NCBI GenBank assembly: GCA_964358485.1 | Contig: CAYHPY010000022.1 | Coordinates: forward strand, 1 to 46,665 | DNA from: CAYHPY01 sp964358485 | GTDB lineage: Bacteria; Elusimicrobiota; Elusimicrobia; UBA1565; UBA9628 | DNA: 46,665 bases | Direction of reading: 5' to 3' | Shown: one piece after another, positions 34,901 to 43,100 of the stretch | Layout: each line of letters starts with the position of its first letter | How positions within the stretch are numbered: position 1 is the first letter of the stretch | Program-made: the position numbers and the translations under genes | The notes under the pieces: model-generated | Told to the model about the DNA's origin: nothing | The model's input: only the letters and a program-made list of their open reading frames with translations | The model's database searches: none

Positions 34901-37900
34901 GGACCAGGACCTTCTCATCGCGCCGTTGGCCTCGCTCTCTTTCTTCGCCGTCATGGCGGTCGACAGGATGGCCCCGGCCACGGCGCTTGAGTTCGTGGGC
35001 GGCCTGCGCTTCGCGGCCGCTTCCGGAAGCTTGTTCGCGTCGAGTTCAACGGCCTATGGCTTGTCGAGCCGCGATCCTCCGCTGGGCAGCCTGCCGGGGA
35101 GCGGGGTGTCCCGGAGCGAGTTCCGGGTGGACACCGCCACGGCGGGCTTCACGGCCCTAGGTGGGACACAGGCATTCTCCCTGGCCGGAGGGCTGCGCAC
35201 GGTCCAGTTCAGGAGCTTGGACCGGGCCGGCAACATCGAACCCATCCGGAGCGTGGCCATCGGCGTGGATTGGGCCCCGCCTTTGGTCCTCTTGTCGGCA
35301 TCCTCCGGGCCGTTCTTCCCATTGGCTGACGGTATCGCCGTTGCGAGCACCTCGACCACTTTGGTCGCGCGCGTGCGCGACCCCCTGGTCCCCGGAGGCC
35401 CTCCGGAGGCGGGCTCCGGGGTCGAGTCGGTCCGGTACAACATGGATGGCGGCAGCTTTTCCGTGGTTGGGACAAGCTTCACGGTCTCCCTGGCCACGGG
35501 CGTACATTCCCTTGGACTTGTGGCCTCCGACAACGTGGGCAACGTCCTGGACCGAAGCACGCAGCCCTACCGGATCGTGGTGGGCGATTTCCTTTCCCCC
35601 GAAACAAGCTTGGCGGTCGGCGAGCCCCGTGCCGGGGCCGATCCGGTCTTCGTGTCGAGCCTGACGCTGCTGACCTTGAGCTCCACGGACGACCTGGCCC
35701 AGGAAGGCGACGGCCTGGGTCTGGGCGTGGCCCGGCAGGTGCTCAACGTTGACGGCTCCTCCCGGGCGTTCGTCCCTCCTGCGCCCTCGACGACCCTGGC
35801 TTCGACCTTCACTTTGGCCGGGCAGGCGGAGGGTGCGAAGGCGTTGGCCTTCTTCGCCGAGGACTCCTCCGGCAACCGGGAGCCCCCCCGGACCGCGGCG
35901 GTGACGCTCGACCTGACGCCGCCGGCCGTGGCGATCATTTCGCCGCGCGGCGGGGAGCGCTTCGTATCGGCGGTGTCCACTTTCGCGGTCAGGCTCGGAG
36001 TGACGGACAACTTCGACCCTTCCCCGACCTTTGACGCTTTCTTGCTCCAGGTTTCGGACAAGGGAAGCCCGCGAGGACCAAGGCCGGGCCTCGTCAAGGT
36101 CAGCACCGGCCAAGTCATCGCGGCTTCGGACCTTGACGACGGGGTATGGGAGCTTCAAGTCTCGGCTACCGACTTTGTCCGCAACTCGACCCGGGCGTTC
36201 TCAGGAGCCTTCGAGATCGTCCATGACACCCTTCCGCCGCGGAGCCTGATTTCCACGGGCCTGCCCAGTTCGGCGCTTGGGACGGGCGAGGTCGCGATAG
36301 GGAGCAAGACCGTGCTGAGCCTGGGCTCCGTGGACGACCTTGTCTCCATCGGCGACGGGATCGGGCTGGGCGTGGGGGGGCAGAGGACCTTCTTGGACGG
36401 CGCCGCTTTCCTGGAATTCGCAAGCACCTCGCCTGCGGCCGGCCAGGTCCTTGTCTCCACTTTCTCCCTGGCCGGCACGGCCGAGGGGAGGCATGAGGTC
36501 GGCTATCTTGCTTGGGACGGCGTGGGAAACATCGAGTCAAAGAGGACCTTGCGCGTCATCCTGGACACCACGGCGCCGAGCGTCTCCATCGAGTCCCCCT
36601 TGGGCGGGGACCGCTTCATCGCAGGCGCAAGCTCCATCACCGTCCGTTTCGTCGTCATGGACTTCTTCGATGCTTCCCCGCGGTTCGAGGCCGCGTTGGA
36701 GCAGTTGGAGGACCGGGGGTTCCCCAGAGGCCAGAAGCCGGACCTGGTGAGGGTCACGACGGGCCAGGTGCTCGATCCACTCGATCTTGACGACGGGCTA
36801 TGGCGGCTCAAGGTCTCGGCCAAGGACTTCGTGGAGAACTCGACGGCTGCCCACTCCGGGTCTTTTGAGATCGCGCACGACGGCAGGCCTCCGCGCAGCT
36901 TCGTGTCGTTGAGCACCGCTCCGGCGGGCGTGGACGAGGTGGTGATAGGAAGCGGCACTGTCTTGAACCTGGTGTCCGTGGATGACCTCGCTTCCGCGGG
37001 CGACGCTCTGGGGTTCGGCGTGGTCTTCCAGGAGTTAGCCATCGCCCAACTCGGCGTGGATCTTCGCTTCGACAATCTGAACCCGGGCATCGGCCAGGTC
37101 TTCATCTCCACCTTCACGCTGCCTGCCGGACAAGACGGCGCTTACAAACTTGAGTTCTTCGCCCAAGACGCGCAGGGCAACCGCGAGGTAACGCACGCGG
37201 CTGTCGTCGCCGTTGATCTGGCCGCACCAACTCTTGCCCTGCTCAGCCCCAGCCCGGATTCGATCGGGATCTCGCAGCTTTTCAACGGCGTGGTCCAGAT
37301 CATCGGCACGGTTTCGGACCCGCACCTGGCCGGTTATGCGCTTAAGCTTTCGGCAGGGGAGTGGTTTGACGCGGAGAGCTTTACGACCGTGTCCGAAGGC
37401 ACGGACTCTATCCAGACCGGGGTTCTGGGTGTCCTGGACGCAGCCAGCGTGGCTGCCGGAACCTATACCCTGAGGCTGGAAGCAGTTGACTCGGTGGGAA
37501 ACGCTTCCTTCATGGACGCCAGGATGTACCTGGACCTTCTGGCCGTGGACCTCGTGATAGGACAGACTCCTGGCTTGAACCACCCCCAGGGAGTCTCTGG
37601 GGACTCTCAAGGCAGGATATGGGTCGCGGATACGAACAACGACAGTGTGAGAGTCTTCGCTTCCAACGGAGAGCCTGCCGCCTCCTATGGGGAGCTGGGT
37701 TTGAACAAGCCGCAGGGACTCGCCTTTGACAGCCAAGGCGAGTCGGCATGGCTGGCTGACACGAACAACGACCGGATCGTCGAGGTGTCGACGAGCGGCG
37801 TCGTTCTTGTTTCATTGGGAAAAACGAAGAAGAAAGGAGGCGGGTTCCAGCCAGGCGCGGGTCCGGGCGAGTTCAACAAGCCCTCGGCGGTCGCGGTCAA

Positions 37901-39179
37901 AGACGGGCTGATCTACGTCGCGGACTCGAACAACAGCAGGATCCAGGTCTTGAGCTCCTCCGGCGCGGCATTGAGGACCATCGCCCTTCCCCTGCCCCCG
38001 GGGACCACGGAGGCCCATCCCGCGGGACTTGCGTTCGATCTTGAAGGAAACATGCTGGTCTCTGATGAGACCAACAGCCGCGTCCTCAAATACGACGCTT
38101 CGTGGAACATGCTCTCCATTTTGGGCTCTTCCGGGACCTTGCCTGGCCGGTTTGACAAGCCCCAGGGCTTGGCAGTGAGCCCCTCGGGGTTCCTCTACGT
38201 CGCAGATAGGAACAACGACAGGGTACAGAAATTCGCCCCCTTTGGAAACGTCGTGGCCATCCTGGGGCAAAACGGCAAGGAGCCCGGGCAGTTCAACAAG
38301 CCTTCGGGGCTGGCCTTGGACGGCCAAGGCAGGCTGCTCGTGGCTGATGCGAATAACGGCAGGCTTCAAAGGCTCCTGCCGGGGACGGGCGACCCGACAA
38401 TCGTCGTCGTGGGCAAGCCCAAGCGGATCAAACAGCCCGTGACGGCGAAAGGCGGCAAGATCAAGCATCCTGACGGGTACAAGCTCGACATCCCGGAGGG
38501 CGCGCTGGCGCGGGACGCCTCCATCTCGATGGAGGAAGCCGATCCGGCGGATTCACAGGCTTCTATGAGAAAACAACGGATGGAACGGCAAACCCTCAAG
38601 GCCGCTTCGCCTGCCTTGGTCCTGGGACCTGAGGGCGCGGCTTTCCAGAAGTCCGTGCTGGTCGCGGTGCCCTACAAGCCCGAAGACTTGGCCGGGGCGG
38701 CTGAGGCGTCCCTGAAGCTCTACTACTGGAACGAAGTGCGCCTGGACTGGGAGAAAGTCGAGCGCTCCTGGGTGGCCGTCTCCAGCAGGGCCGTGCTGGC
38801 CTTGCTGGACCATTTCTCGATCTATCAGGTCATGGGTCCGGCGCCGCAGGAGGTTGCCCGGGACCTCTTGGACGTCCTGGTCTATCCCGTGCCGTGGGTG
38901 CCCAACGACGGGGCCGCGGACAACGGCAAGGTCTTCGACGCCGGGGACCCGACATCCGGCGTCGTGTTCGACAACCTGACCCGCTCGGCCAGAATTCAGA
39001 TATACTCCGTCACGGGAGAGCTGGTCGAGGAGAAGACCGCCAATAACACGAACGGCAGGCTCCAATGGGACGGCAGGACCAGGTCCGGCAGGGAGGCGGC
39101 CTCGGGGATCTATGTGGCCGTGATCACGGACCTTGGGACAGGAAGGAAGACCAGGCGCCGGTTGGCGATTATAAGGTGA
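28959..39179 (+). CDS. Giant exported subtilisin-family protein (S8) with propeller, FN3, NHL and C-terminal sorting-like domains
   Basis: A 3406-residue protein with signal peptide MRRILILPMFFSGALVFPAWG. Residues about 25-300 are a pro-region. The S8 protease domain (about 320-610) has an intact triad: D345 (AVIDSGVD), H403 (NGHGTLVAG) and S552 (GSGTSFSAPHVAG). A proline linker (about 614-625) leads to Ig-like beta domains, a TolB/WD40-like propeller (about 740-990; WSPDGSRIAF repeats), FN3-like modules, two copies of a 240-residue unit (from 1400), three copies of a 215-residue unit (from 2210), six NHL blades (2865-3147; VADTNNDSVRVF type), a ZU5-like domain, and from 3308 a FlgD/T9SS-like tail (YPVPWVPN ... 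GIYVAVITD). Start ATG has GGAGGT. Likely a surface protease/adhesin; self-processing is plausible. The protease part is less GC-rich than the rest. Confidence 0.92.
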   Translation: MRRILILPMFFSGALVFPAWGQSSQGGKVLALAPSQVSGSTRPLTYQEVLDMKRQAYDDMVGSHAAWQRELMRKGRKYPSNLHAWLAECGEVYEQLGEGSAKDYCDNRKIQVHGSNVLVSLQTKSVSGKPEMESLKPFGVELTTVPHNLGRVAIVPFGAIKEVARSKGIVFGRPILRSEEGERLDLEKKVWNVDRTKIKKKTEKWYSPMSRMQADVIAGELMLSFRIGTDPRRAEEILRSYGCWVTRHDPSSRYGAYGVRCRQDIDMQTLLDWLGHDPEVESMEPNRPLEELLVNPNDPRFAKQWNLHNLGTSLQGNGKPDADIDAVEAWTQSTGSPSVTIAVIDSGVDLVHEDLKNKLYVSLDIPGNGFDDDGNGFIDDVHGWNFAENNPVPDDQSLLANGHGTLVAGIAAAQTNNAAGIAGVNWNARIMPIRVRETNELEGAIRYAYRNGAKVINISLAAGFDIIQAIESQLFAAAASGVTIVGGSGNHFLDRVVYPASSLNVIAVGATDNTDQQAPFSHTGIALSMVAPGVDILSTTRFSTYDYGSGTSFSAPHVAGAAAILLSLRPELPWYEVRQILERSADDLDLPGWDIRTGFGRLNLDRAIRAVLPAAPPPPPPPLPEPFRVAGSTAIDNRYVEARFNMALDSFTAVQAANYAVSPALAVEGVVLLADGMSVRMKTSTQSAQLAYTLTVTGVKNAGGTVLASPNNAAQFVGLAPSGGESFLWRVTATADEAPGTRLAIPNAAGGASFAPDGARAVYPKEVESLGQGSRFFLFRGLADGSQETRLIAEDSDARHSDAAPDWSPLGNRIAFSGARTVVSGSLTSTSQNIYTVSPDGGGPFRLSPLEALRFESDPAWSPDGSRIAFVEGEGNIVMVNSDGSGRTVLNASSIRRSNLSWHPDGGRIAFEEGPNLFEKSVRVMNADGTNPRTIIPNARSPAWSPDGARLAFARDGAILTADAEGQNQTQASCCFFGFPGVEEWLADGIQVSVSGARPGEFGTFLVAAPPVPPLVRSTDWRLGVAYSTRDFVAPYAIDLTPRYGGSLANLRATLEDDSSLVVATFTRAFAANALTGEVRGVIDTVPPGPPANLKANGSNPSPWTNRKDFQVTLDPPADISGIAGAFFKLLTPPVGPEDGIFVIGQGTFSVSLSEMVNGETVLYVWLQDRSGNAGHLDTGVVSLRFDNLPPGSTASVSVAVTSVSPVAVGFGSTDQAFLSGVSRTFLWFRKDAAGDGVFADWVVFSSAPGTSGTFAFTPGGDGTYQFYTRAEDAAGNLEVAPTPASFPKAQTLFDRSPPVIAGVAVPVRTPASARLEWTTDDETTCEVEFGTSTAFARSAATPPGRSHSVVLDGLISPATFFFRVIATNRTGLLTASSVHAFSTPLDIRAPLDLFGVVDPSQPFMIVITNPDFNFVSLGVSDGVGISTSLVLPGEFAGLNMTIGGLKVDFIFPQKLSAPVPENPFVASAGGVMTSAETPGGIAELTLGEPFVGPPSNEIADGALASGSSKLFLGFYSRIDPIAPGVIGGFSASSGPGTGQMTLSWTAAGDDAGVGTAMRYDMRIATSPITPAGFLKAARVLEAPRPGRGGELQSVILSGLEGGATYFLALKAQDELLKASAEGATGFARAPLAGEPTSPTPPSVEVVELPPGVSVPPPPPSLTLDISTSTALSGEQTLTVGLDGFAFQSQFIVDSATRTVRLARGVLDAGGVMTSTQAAPGASFLDMTLGQTAFGPPSLETPDGFMSSGQNRLYLGYYAGIDPAPPGPVGGFLAAPGPGPGQATLAWTAAGDDGGVGRAMKYELKFATFPITEAGFAQAASLALSTLPAPTGTSQSAVVSGLAAGTTFFFALRAVDELVNLSPAVFASTRTYDVARSLDLIGGLPAVELVAAVAGVQITAVSTAGVNPAVALATSAAAAQGLVFAGSIYEIISPGGLPGGATIQIRYADPGGMDVEAALRLFRFKPELNLWVLAADIGPLLDQDLLIAPLASLSFFAVMAVDRMAPATALEFVGGLRFAAASGSLFASSSTAYGLSSRDPPLGSLPGSGVSRSEFRVDTATAGFTALGGTQAFSLAGGLRTVQFRSLDRAGNIEPIRSVAIGVDWAPPLVLLSASSGPFFPLADGIAVASTSTTLVARVRDPLVPGGPPEAGSGVESVRYNMDGGSFSVVGTSFTVSLATGVHSLGLVASDNVGNVLDRSTQPYRIVVGDFLSPETSLAVGEPRAGADPVFVSSLTLLTLSSTDDLAQEGDGLGLGVARQVLNVDGSSRAFVPPAPSTTLASTFTLAGQAEGAKALAFFAEDSSGNREPPRTAAVTLDLTPPAVAIISPRGGERFVSAVSTFAVRLGVTDNFDPSPTFDAFLLQVSDKGSPRGPRPGLVKVSTGQVIAASDLDDGVWELQVSATDFVRNSTRAFSGAFEIVHDTLPPRSLISTGLPSSALGTGEVAIGSKTVLSLGSVDDLVSIGDGIGLGVGGQRTFLDGAAFLEFASTSPAAGQVLVSTFSLAGTAEGRHEVGYLAWDGVGNIESKRTLRVILDTTAPSVSIESPLGGDRFIAGASSITVRFVVMDFFDASPRFEAALEQLEDRGFPRGQKPDLVRVTTGQVLDPLDLDDGLWRLKVSAKDFVENSTAAHSGSFEIAHDGRPPRSFVSLSTAPAGVDEVVIGSGTVLNLVSVDDLASAGDALGFGVVFQELAIAQLGVDLRFDNLNPGIGQVFISTFTLPAGQDGAYKLEFFAQDAQGNREVTHAAVVAVDLAAPTLALLSPSPDSIGISQLFNGVVQIIGTVSDPHLAGYALKLSAGEWFDAESFTTVSEGTDSIQTGVLGVLDAASVAAGTYTLRLEAVDSVGNASFMDARMYLDLLAVDLVIGQTPGLNHPQGVSGDSQGRIWVADTNNDSVRVFASNGEPAASYGELGLNKPQGLAFDSQGESAWLADTNNDRIVEVSTSGVVLVSLGKTKKKGGGFQPGAGPGEFNKPSAVAVKDGLIYVADSNNSRIQVLSSSGAALRTIALPLPPGTTEAHPAGLAFDLEGNMLVSDETNSRVLKYDASWNMLSILGSSGTLPGRFDKPQGLAVSPSGFLYVADRNNDRVQKFAPFGNVVAILGQNGKEPGQFNKPSGLALDGQGRLLVADANNGRLQRLLPGTGDPTIVVVGKPKRIKQPVTAKGGKIKHPDGYKLDIPEGALARDASISMEEADPADSQASMRKQRMERQTLKAASPALVLGPEGAAFQKSVLVAVPYKPEDLAGAAEASLKLYYWNEVRLDWEKVERSWVAVSSRAVLALLDHFSIYQVMGPAPQEVARDLLDVLVYPVPWVPNDGAADNGKVFDAGDPTSGVVFDNLTRSARIQIYSVTGELVEEKTANNTNGRLQWDGRTRSGREAASGIYVAVITDLGTGRKTRRRLAIIR
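33150..34560 (+). repeat. Two divergent copies of a 700-800 bp coding unit
   Basis: Each unit encodes a beta domain (GGVMTS ... LGQTAFGPPS or LGEPFVGPPS ... LYLGYYAGIDP or LFLGFYSRIDP) followed by an FN3-like domain (GGF.A..GPG.GQ.TL.WTAAGDD.GVG.AM.Y...ATSPIT). Both end in a T-F/Y-F-ALRA/ALKA..DEL signature. Confidence 0.75.
35589..37210 (+). repeat. Three divergent copies of a 640-650 bp coding unit
   Basis: Units begin near 35589, 36233 and 36886, each encoding about 215 residues with the landmarks S.DDLA..GD.LG.GV, FTLAG.AEG.., SP.GG.RF and DLDDG.W.L.VSA.DFV.NST. The third copy lacks the second half. A more distant copy may precede them at 34973. Confidence 0.75.
37555..38400 (+). repeat. 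Six NHL repeats (coding)
   Basis: Six motifs VADTNNDSVRVF, LADTNNDRIVEV, VADSNNSRIQVL, VSDETNSRVLKY, VADRNNDRVQKF and VADANNGRLQRL, each preceded by a F/LNKPQG/S-type motif. Six blades are a complete NHL propeller. Confidence 0.85.
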
Positions 39180-39183
39180 ACCC

Positions 39184-40110
39184 GTGAGAACTCTCCTGGC
39201 CGTTGCGATCCTTTCGGCACTGGGCTTGCCGGCCGCAGCCGGCGGCAGAGGCGGGGCACCCGTGAATTTTCTCCTCATGGACGGCGGGGCGAGACCAGCC
39301 GCCCTCGGCGGCTCGTATGTTTCCCTTGCCGATGACTCCAACGCCCTGCACTACAACCCGGCGGGGCTGGCCTTCCTGGAGCGCAATGACGCATCCTTCA
39401 TGCACGCAGACCATTTCTTCGGCACAAGCCAGGAGTACGTGGGGTTGGCGCTCAAGGGTCCTCTGGGACCGCTGGGCGAAGGCATGGGCGCGGGACTCCT
39501 GGTCAACACCGTGGGATTTGGCGCCGTCCAGCGCACCACGCTTTCCAACATCAGGGGAGCCGGGCTAGGCACCTTGAGCGCGAGGGACTACTCGGTCTCG
39601 TTTGGCTATGCCTCCAGACTGCCGTGGGTCGAGTGGATGTCCGCAGGCATGGCGGCCAAGTGGATTCATGAGGAGATCGACTCCCTGGCGGCCGATTCGG
39701 GGGCCACCGACATCGGGGTGCTGGCGGACCTGGATGAGGCTTTCTCCGTCCCGGTGCGGCTCGGCGCGGCTTTTCAAAACATCGGCGCTGATCTCAAGTA
39801 CCAATCAGCCGACGAGCCCCTGCCCCTGAACCTCCGGTTCGGAGCGTCCTGGAAGCCTGTCAAGGCTGCGGTGCTCGCGTTGGACTTGAACCAGCCCAGC
39901 CGCGGCGAAATGACGGTGCACGCGGGAGCGGAATACGCCGTGGACTCGGCCGTGGCGCTGCGGGTGGGATACGACGGGCGTAACTCGTCGGATTCGGGCA
40001 TCGCGGCCGGAATCGGGTTGACGTTCAAGGGGCTCGACTTCGGGTACGCCTTCGCGCCGTTCGGGAGCCTGGGAGACTCGCACCGGTTCAGCGTCGCCTG
40101 GCGCTGGTAG
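39184..40110 (+). CDS. PorV/PorQ-like (UPF0164) outer-membrane barrel protein
   Basis: A 308-residue exported protein starting at GTG 39184, four bases after the giant gene's stop. Signal peptide MRTLLAVAILSALGLPAAA. The mature N-terminus GAPVNFLLMDGGARPAALGGSYVSLADDSNALHYNPAGLAFL is the diagnostic opening of the PorV/PorQ/UPF0164 family (A-R-x-x-A-L-G-x-x...D...YNPAGL). The rest alternates in beta-strand fashion and ends in an aromatic, FSVAWRW, as in outer-membrane barrels. In Bacteroidetes PorV is the shuttle of the type IX secretion system that receives substrates with C-terminal domains. Here it directly follows a giant protein with such a C-terminal domain. Homologues also occur in phyla without T9SS, so the role is inferred. 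Confidence 0.85.
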   Translation: MRTLLAVAILSALGLPAAAGGRGGAPVNFLLMDGGARPAALGGSYVSLADDSNALHYNPAGLAFLERNDASFMHADHFFGTSQEYVGLALKGPLGPLGEGMGAGLLVNTVGFGAVQRTTLSNIRGAGLGTLSARDYSVSFGYASRLPWVEWMSAGMAAKWIHEEIDSLAADSGATDIGVLADLDEAFSVPVRLGAAFQNIGADLKYQSADEPLPLNLRFGASWKPVKAAVLALDLNQPSRGEMTVHAGAEYAVDSAVALRVGYDGRNSSDSGIAAGIGLTFKGLDFGYAFAPFGSLGDSHRFSVAWRW

Positions 40111-40131
40111 GGAGACAGTAGGGAGAATCTC

Positions 40132-40160
40132 TTGACAAGGCGGGGCCATGGATATAAACT
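40132..40160 (+). promoter_or_regulatory. Sigma-70 promoter of the second giant gene
   Basis: TTGACA (40132-40137) with TAAACT (40155-40160) at 17 bases, or overlapping TATAAA (40153-40158) at 15 bases. Predicted start about 40167, giving a leader of about 30 bases. No Shine-Dalgarno site precedes the ATG at 40198. Confidence 0.65.
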
Positions 40161-40197
40161 ACCCCCTTCGCGGCCGACGGCCGAGCGGTCGAAATCA

Positions 40198-43100
40198 ATG
40201 ATGCCCAAATTCTCCCCGCGCGCGGTTCGGCTCGTCGTGGCGATGTCGGCCTGGACGGCCCTGGCCGCGCCCGCCGCGCGCGCCGCGGACCGCTGGTTCA
40301 GCCAGACTCCCGTCGACGCGGGGATTCCCGTTTCCTCGGGGGCCTTCGGGGGAATTTCCTTCACCAGTTCCACCGGCGCGGAGTTTCTGCTGATGGGCAC
40401 CGGCAACGGCACCCACGGGGCCGGAGTCCTCTGGCTCTCGACCACCGCGATCACGACCTGGGTCAGAAACGCCGAGCCGGGTTTCGCCCTGGCGGGCAGT
40501 TCCGAGCCCCGGAACCTGGCCGTCACCGCGATCGAAGCCCATAACGGCAATGTCTATGCCGCCACGGCTTCCTCGGCCGCGGGCACGGGTTTCGGGGGCC
40601 GGATTTACCGGAGCGTGACGTCGTTGGTTCCCTGGATCCAGGTTTTCTCCACCGCCACCTCCGGCACCGCCAATGAGGAGGCGGTCGTCACCTTGGCCCT
40701 GCACAACAACATCCTCTTCGCCGGAACGCGCAATAAAACCAGCGGCGGCAGCATCTGGTATTCGGACACGCCCACCTCGGAAGGCGCCTGGACCCACGCG
40801 GCGGGGTCCATCGGCGGCTTCGGCTTGGGGGCCGTGGCTCAGGAGGTTTCCGCCCTCAAGGAATTCTCCACCGACGGCTTCCTCTACGCCGGGACCGCCG
40901 GGACGACCGCGGGACGGGGGCAAATCTGGTATTCGGCCGCCGGTTCGGCTTGGAGCCAGGCCGTCGACGCCGCGACCACCTTCTCCGCCAATACCTATGG
41001 GGTCGGGGCCTTCGCCGAGCTCAACGGGTGGTTCTACGCGGGCACCCTCAATCCCGTCTCCGGCGCCCAGCTCTGGCGGACCCAAACCCCCCAATCGGCG
41101 GCCTCCTGGGCGCAGGTGTATTCCGGCGACGGCGCGGCCGGGACCAAGGACACCGGCCGGTTCTCCTTGGCGACCTCCACCGGCGTCACCTCCATGCTCG
41201 GCATGGGGGGCGTCCTGGTGGTCGCGGTGGACAATCCGACGGGCGGGACCCTCCTGTACCGCAGCTCGGACCCCGCGACCGGCAATTGGACGCTCTCCAA
41301 CGCCGCCGGCTTCGGGGCGGCGGTCAACCGCCAGGCGACCTTGACCCGCTTCAACGGCTTCGCCTACGCCGAGACCGCCAGCGACTCCAACGCCACCGTC
41401 GGCTCGATCTACCGCGACGACGTCTTTCCGCCGGGGGCGGTGACCAACCTGGCCGCGACCACTCCGGGAACGGCCAACGCTCTGGACTTCACGTTCTCTT
41501 CTCCGGGAAATACTTTAACCCAGGACCCGCTTCCGGGGGGGAGTTCCTTCTACATCCAAGCGTCCTCCATGTCCTCCACGGCATTCGCGCCCCTGTCCGC
41601 GGACGGCGTCAGCGTCACCTTCACCACCGCGGCATGGCTGGCTCCCGGAAGCTACGTGGCCCGCACCATCCCGGGCCTGTTGGACAACACCACCTATTTC
41701 ACGCGGGTCTTCACGGCGGATCCCCAGCTTAACTGGTCCTCCCTCTCCAACGGGGCGACGGTGGCGACCTTGGCGAAAGCGCCCACGACCCTCGGCACGA
41801 CTTACTTGTCGCTCTTCCACTCCAGCGCGACCTTGGCCTGGGCGGCCTTCCCGGTCAACGACGTCTCCAGCATGACCGCCGAGGGCTTCCGCCTGGACGC
41901 CGCTTCCGCGGTCTTCACCTCCGGGTCGGGCCTGCTGGTCCTTTCCAGCCAGACCCCGAACGTGCTTCTGAGCACTCTGACCATCACGGGCTTGGACAAC
42001 AACTCCACTTATTATTTCCAGGTGAACTCGCTCAACTGGGTCCTCAACCGAAATCCCACTCAGCTCAGCTTTCGAATCACCTTGCCCTTGCCGCCCGAAG
42101 CCTTATCGGCGGCGCAGACCTACACCGGCGTCACCTCCTCGGCGATCCGGGCGAACTATTCGGTCGGGCAGAGCTCGAACCCCTTCGCGCTTCGGTTCGT
42201 GACGGAGATGTCGACGGGCGCTTTCCCAAACACCAACTTCTTCAACGCGAGCACGACGACGGTAGTCTCCAGCGCGACCTTCGGCCTGGGTGGGACGCTT
42301 CCGGTCCTGGACCCCAACACCACCTACTACTTCCAAGCCCGCAACAAGAACGCCCAGGTCTCCAGCCCCAACCTCTCTTTGGGCTCCACCATGACCCTGG
42401 CCATCGCGCCTACCCCTTTGGGGGCGACGTCCACCTACCTTAACGTCTATCAGACCAGCGTTACGGCGGCTTGGGCTTCGATCGCCCCCAGCGTGTACTC
42501 GAGCATGACGGCCTCGGGCTTCCAATTGGAGGCGGCCGCCTCCGATTTCTCCGGGTCCCCCGCCGTGGCCGGGTCGAGCGCCGCCTACAACACCCTGTCG
42601 AGCACCCTGACGGTGAGCGGGCTGACGATGAACACCACCTTCTACTTCCGCGTGGGTTCGATCAACCAGCTCGGCGCGGTCAACTACGTCTCCCTGGGTT
42701 CCACGGTCACCGTTCCCGGCCCCCCGGGGGTCCCGTCCACCACCTTCACCAGCGTCTCGACATTGGGCTTGGTCGCCAATTGGACCAACGGCGGCAATCC
42801 CCTGCCCCAAATTCTCAGCTACGACGCCGACATCTCGACCGGGGCGTTTCCCAACTCCAACGCGGGCAATGTGACGGCCCGGGTGCAGACCACTTCCGCG
42901 GCCTTCGGCAGCGGCGGCCAAGCCCCCAACCTCGCCCCCAACACCACTTATTATTTCCAGGCGCGGTCCTTCAACCTCCACTTCTTCTCGCCGTACACCT
43001 CCCTGGGCTCCACTCATACTTTGGCCGTCGCCCCGACCACCTTGGCCAGCACCTTCACCGGGGTGTTCCAGACCAGCGTGTCGGCGTCCTGGGCGGCCAT

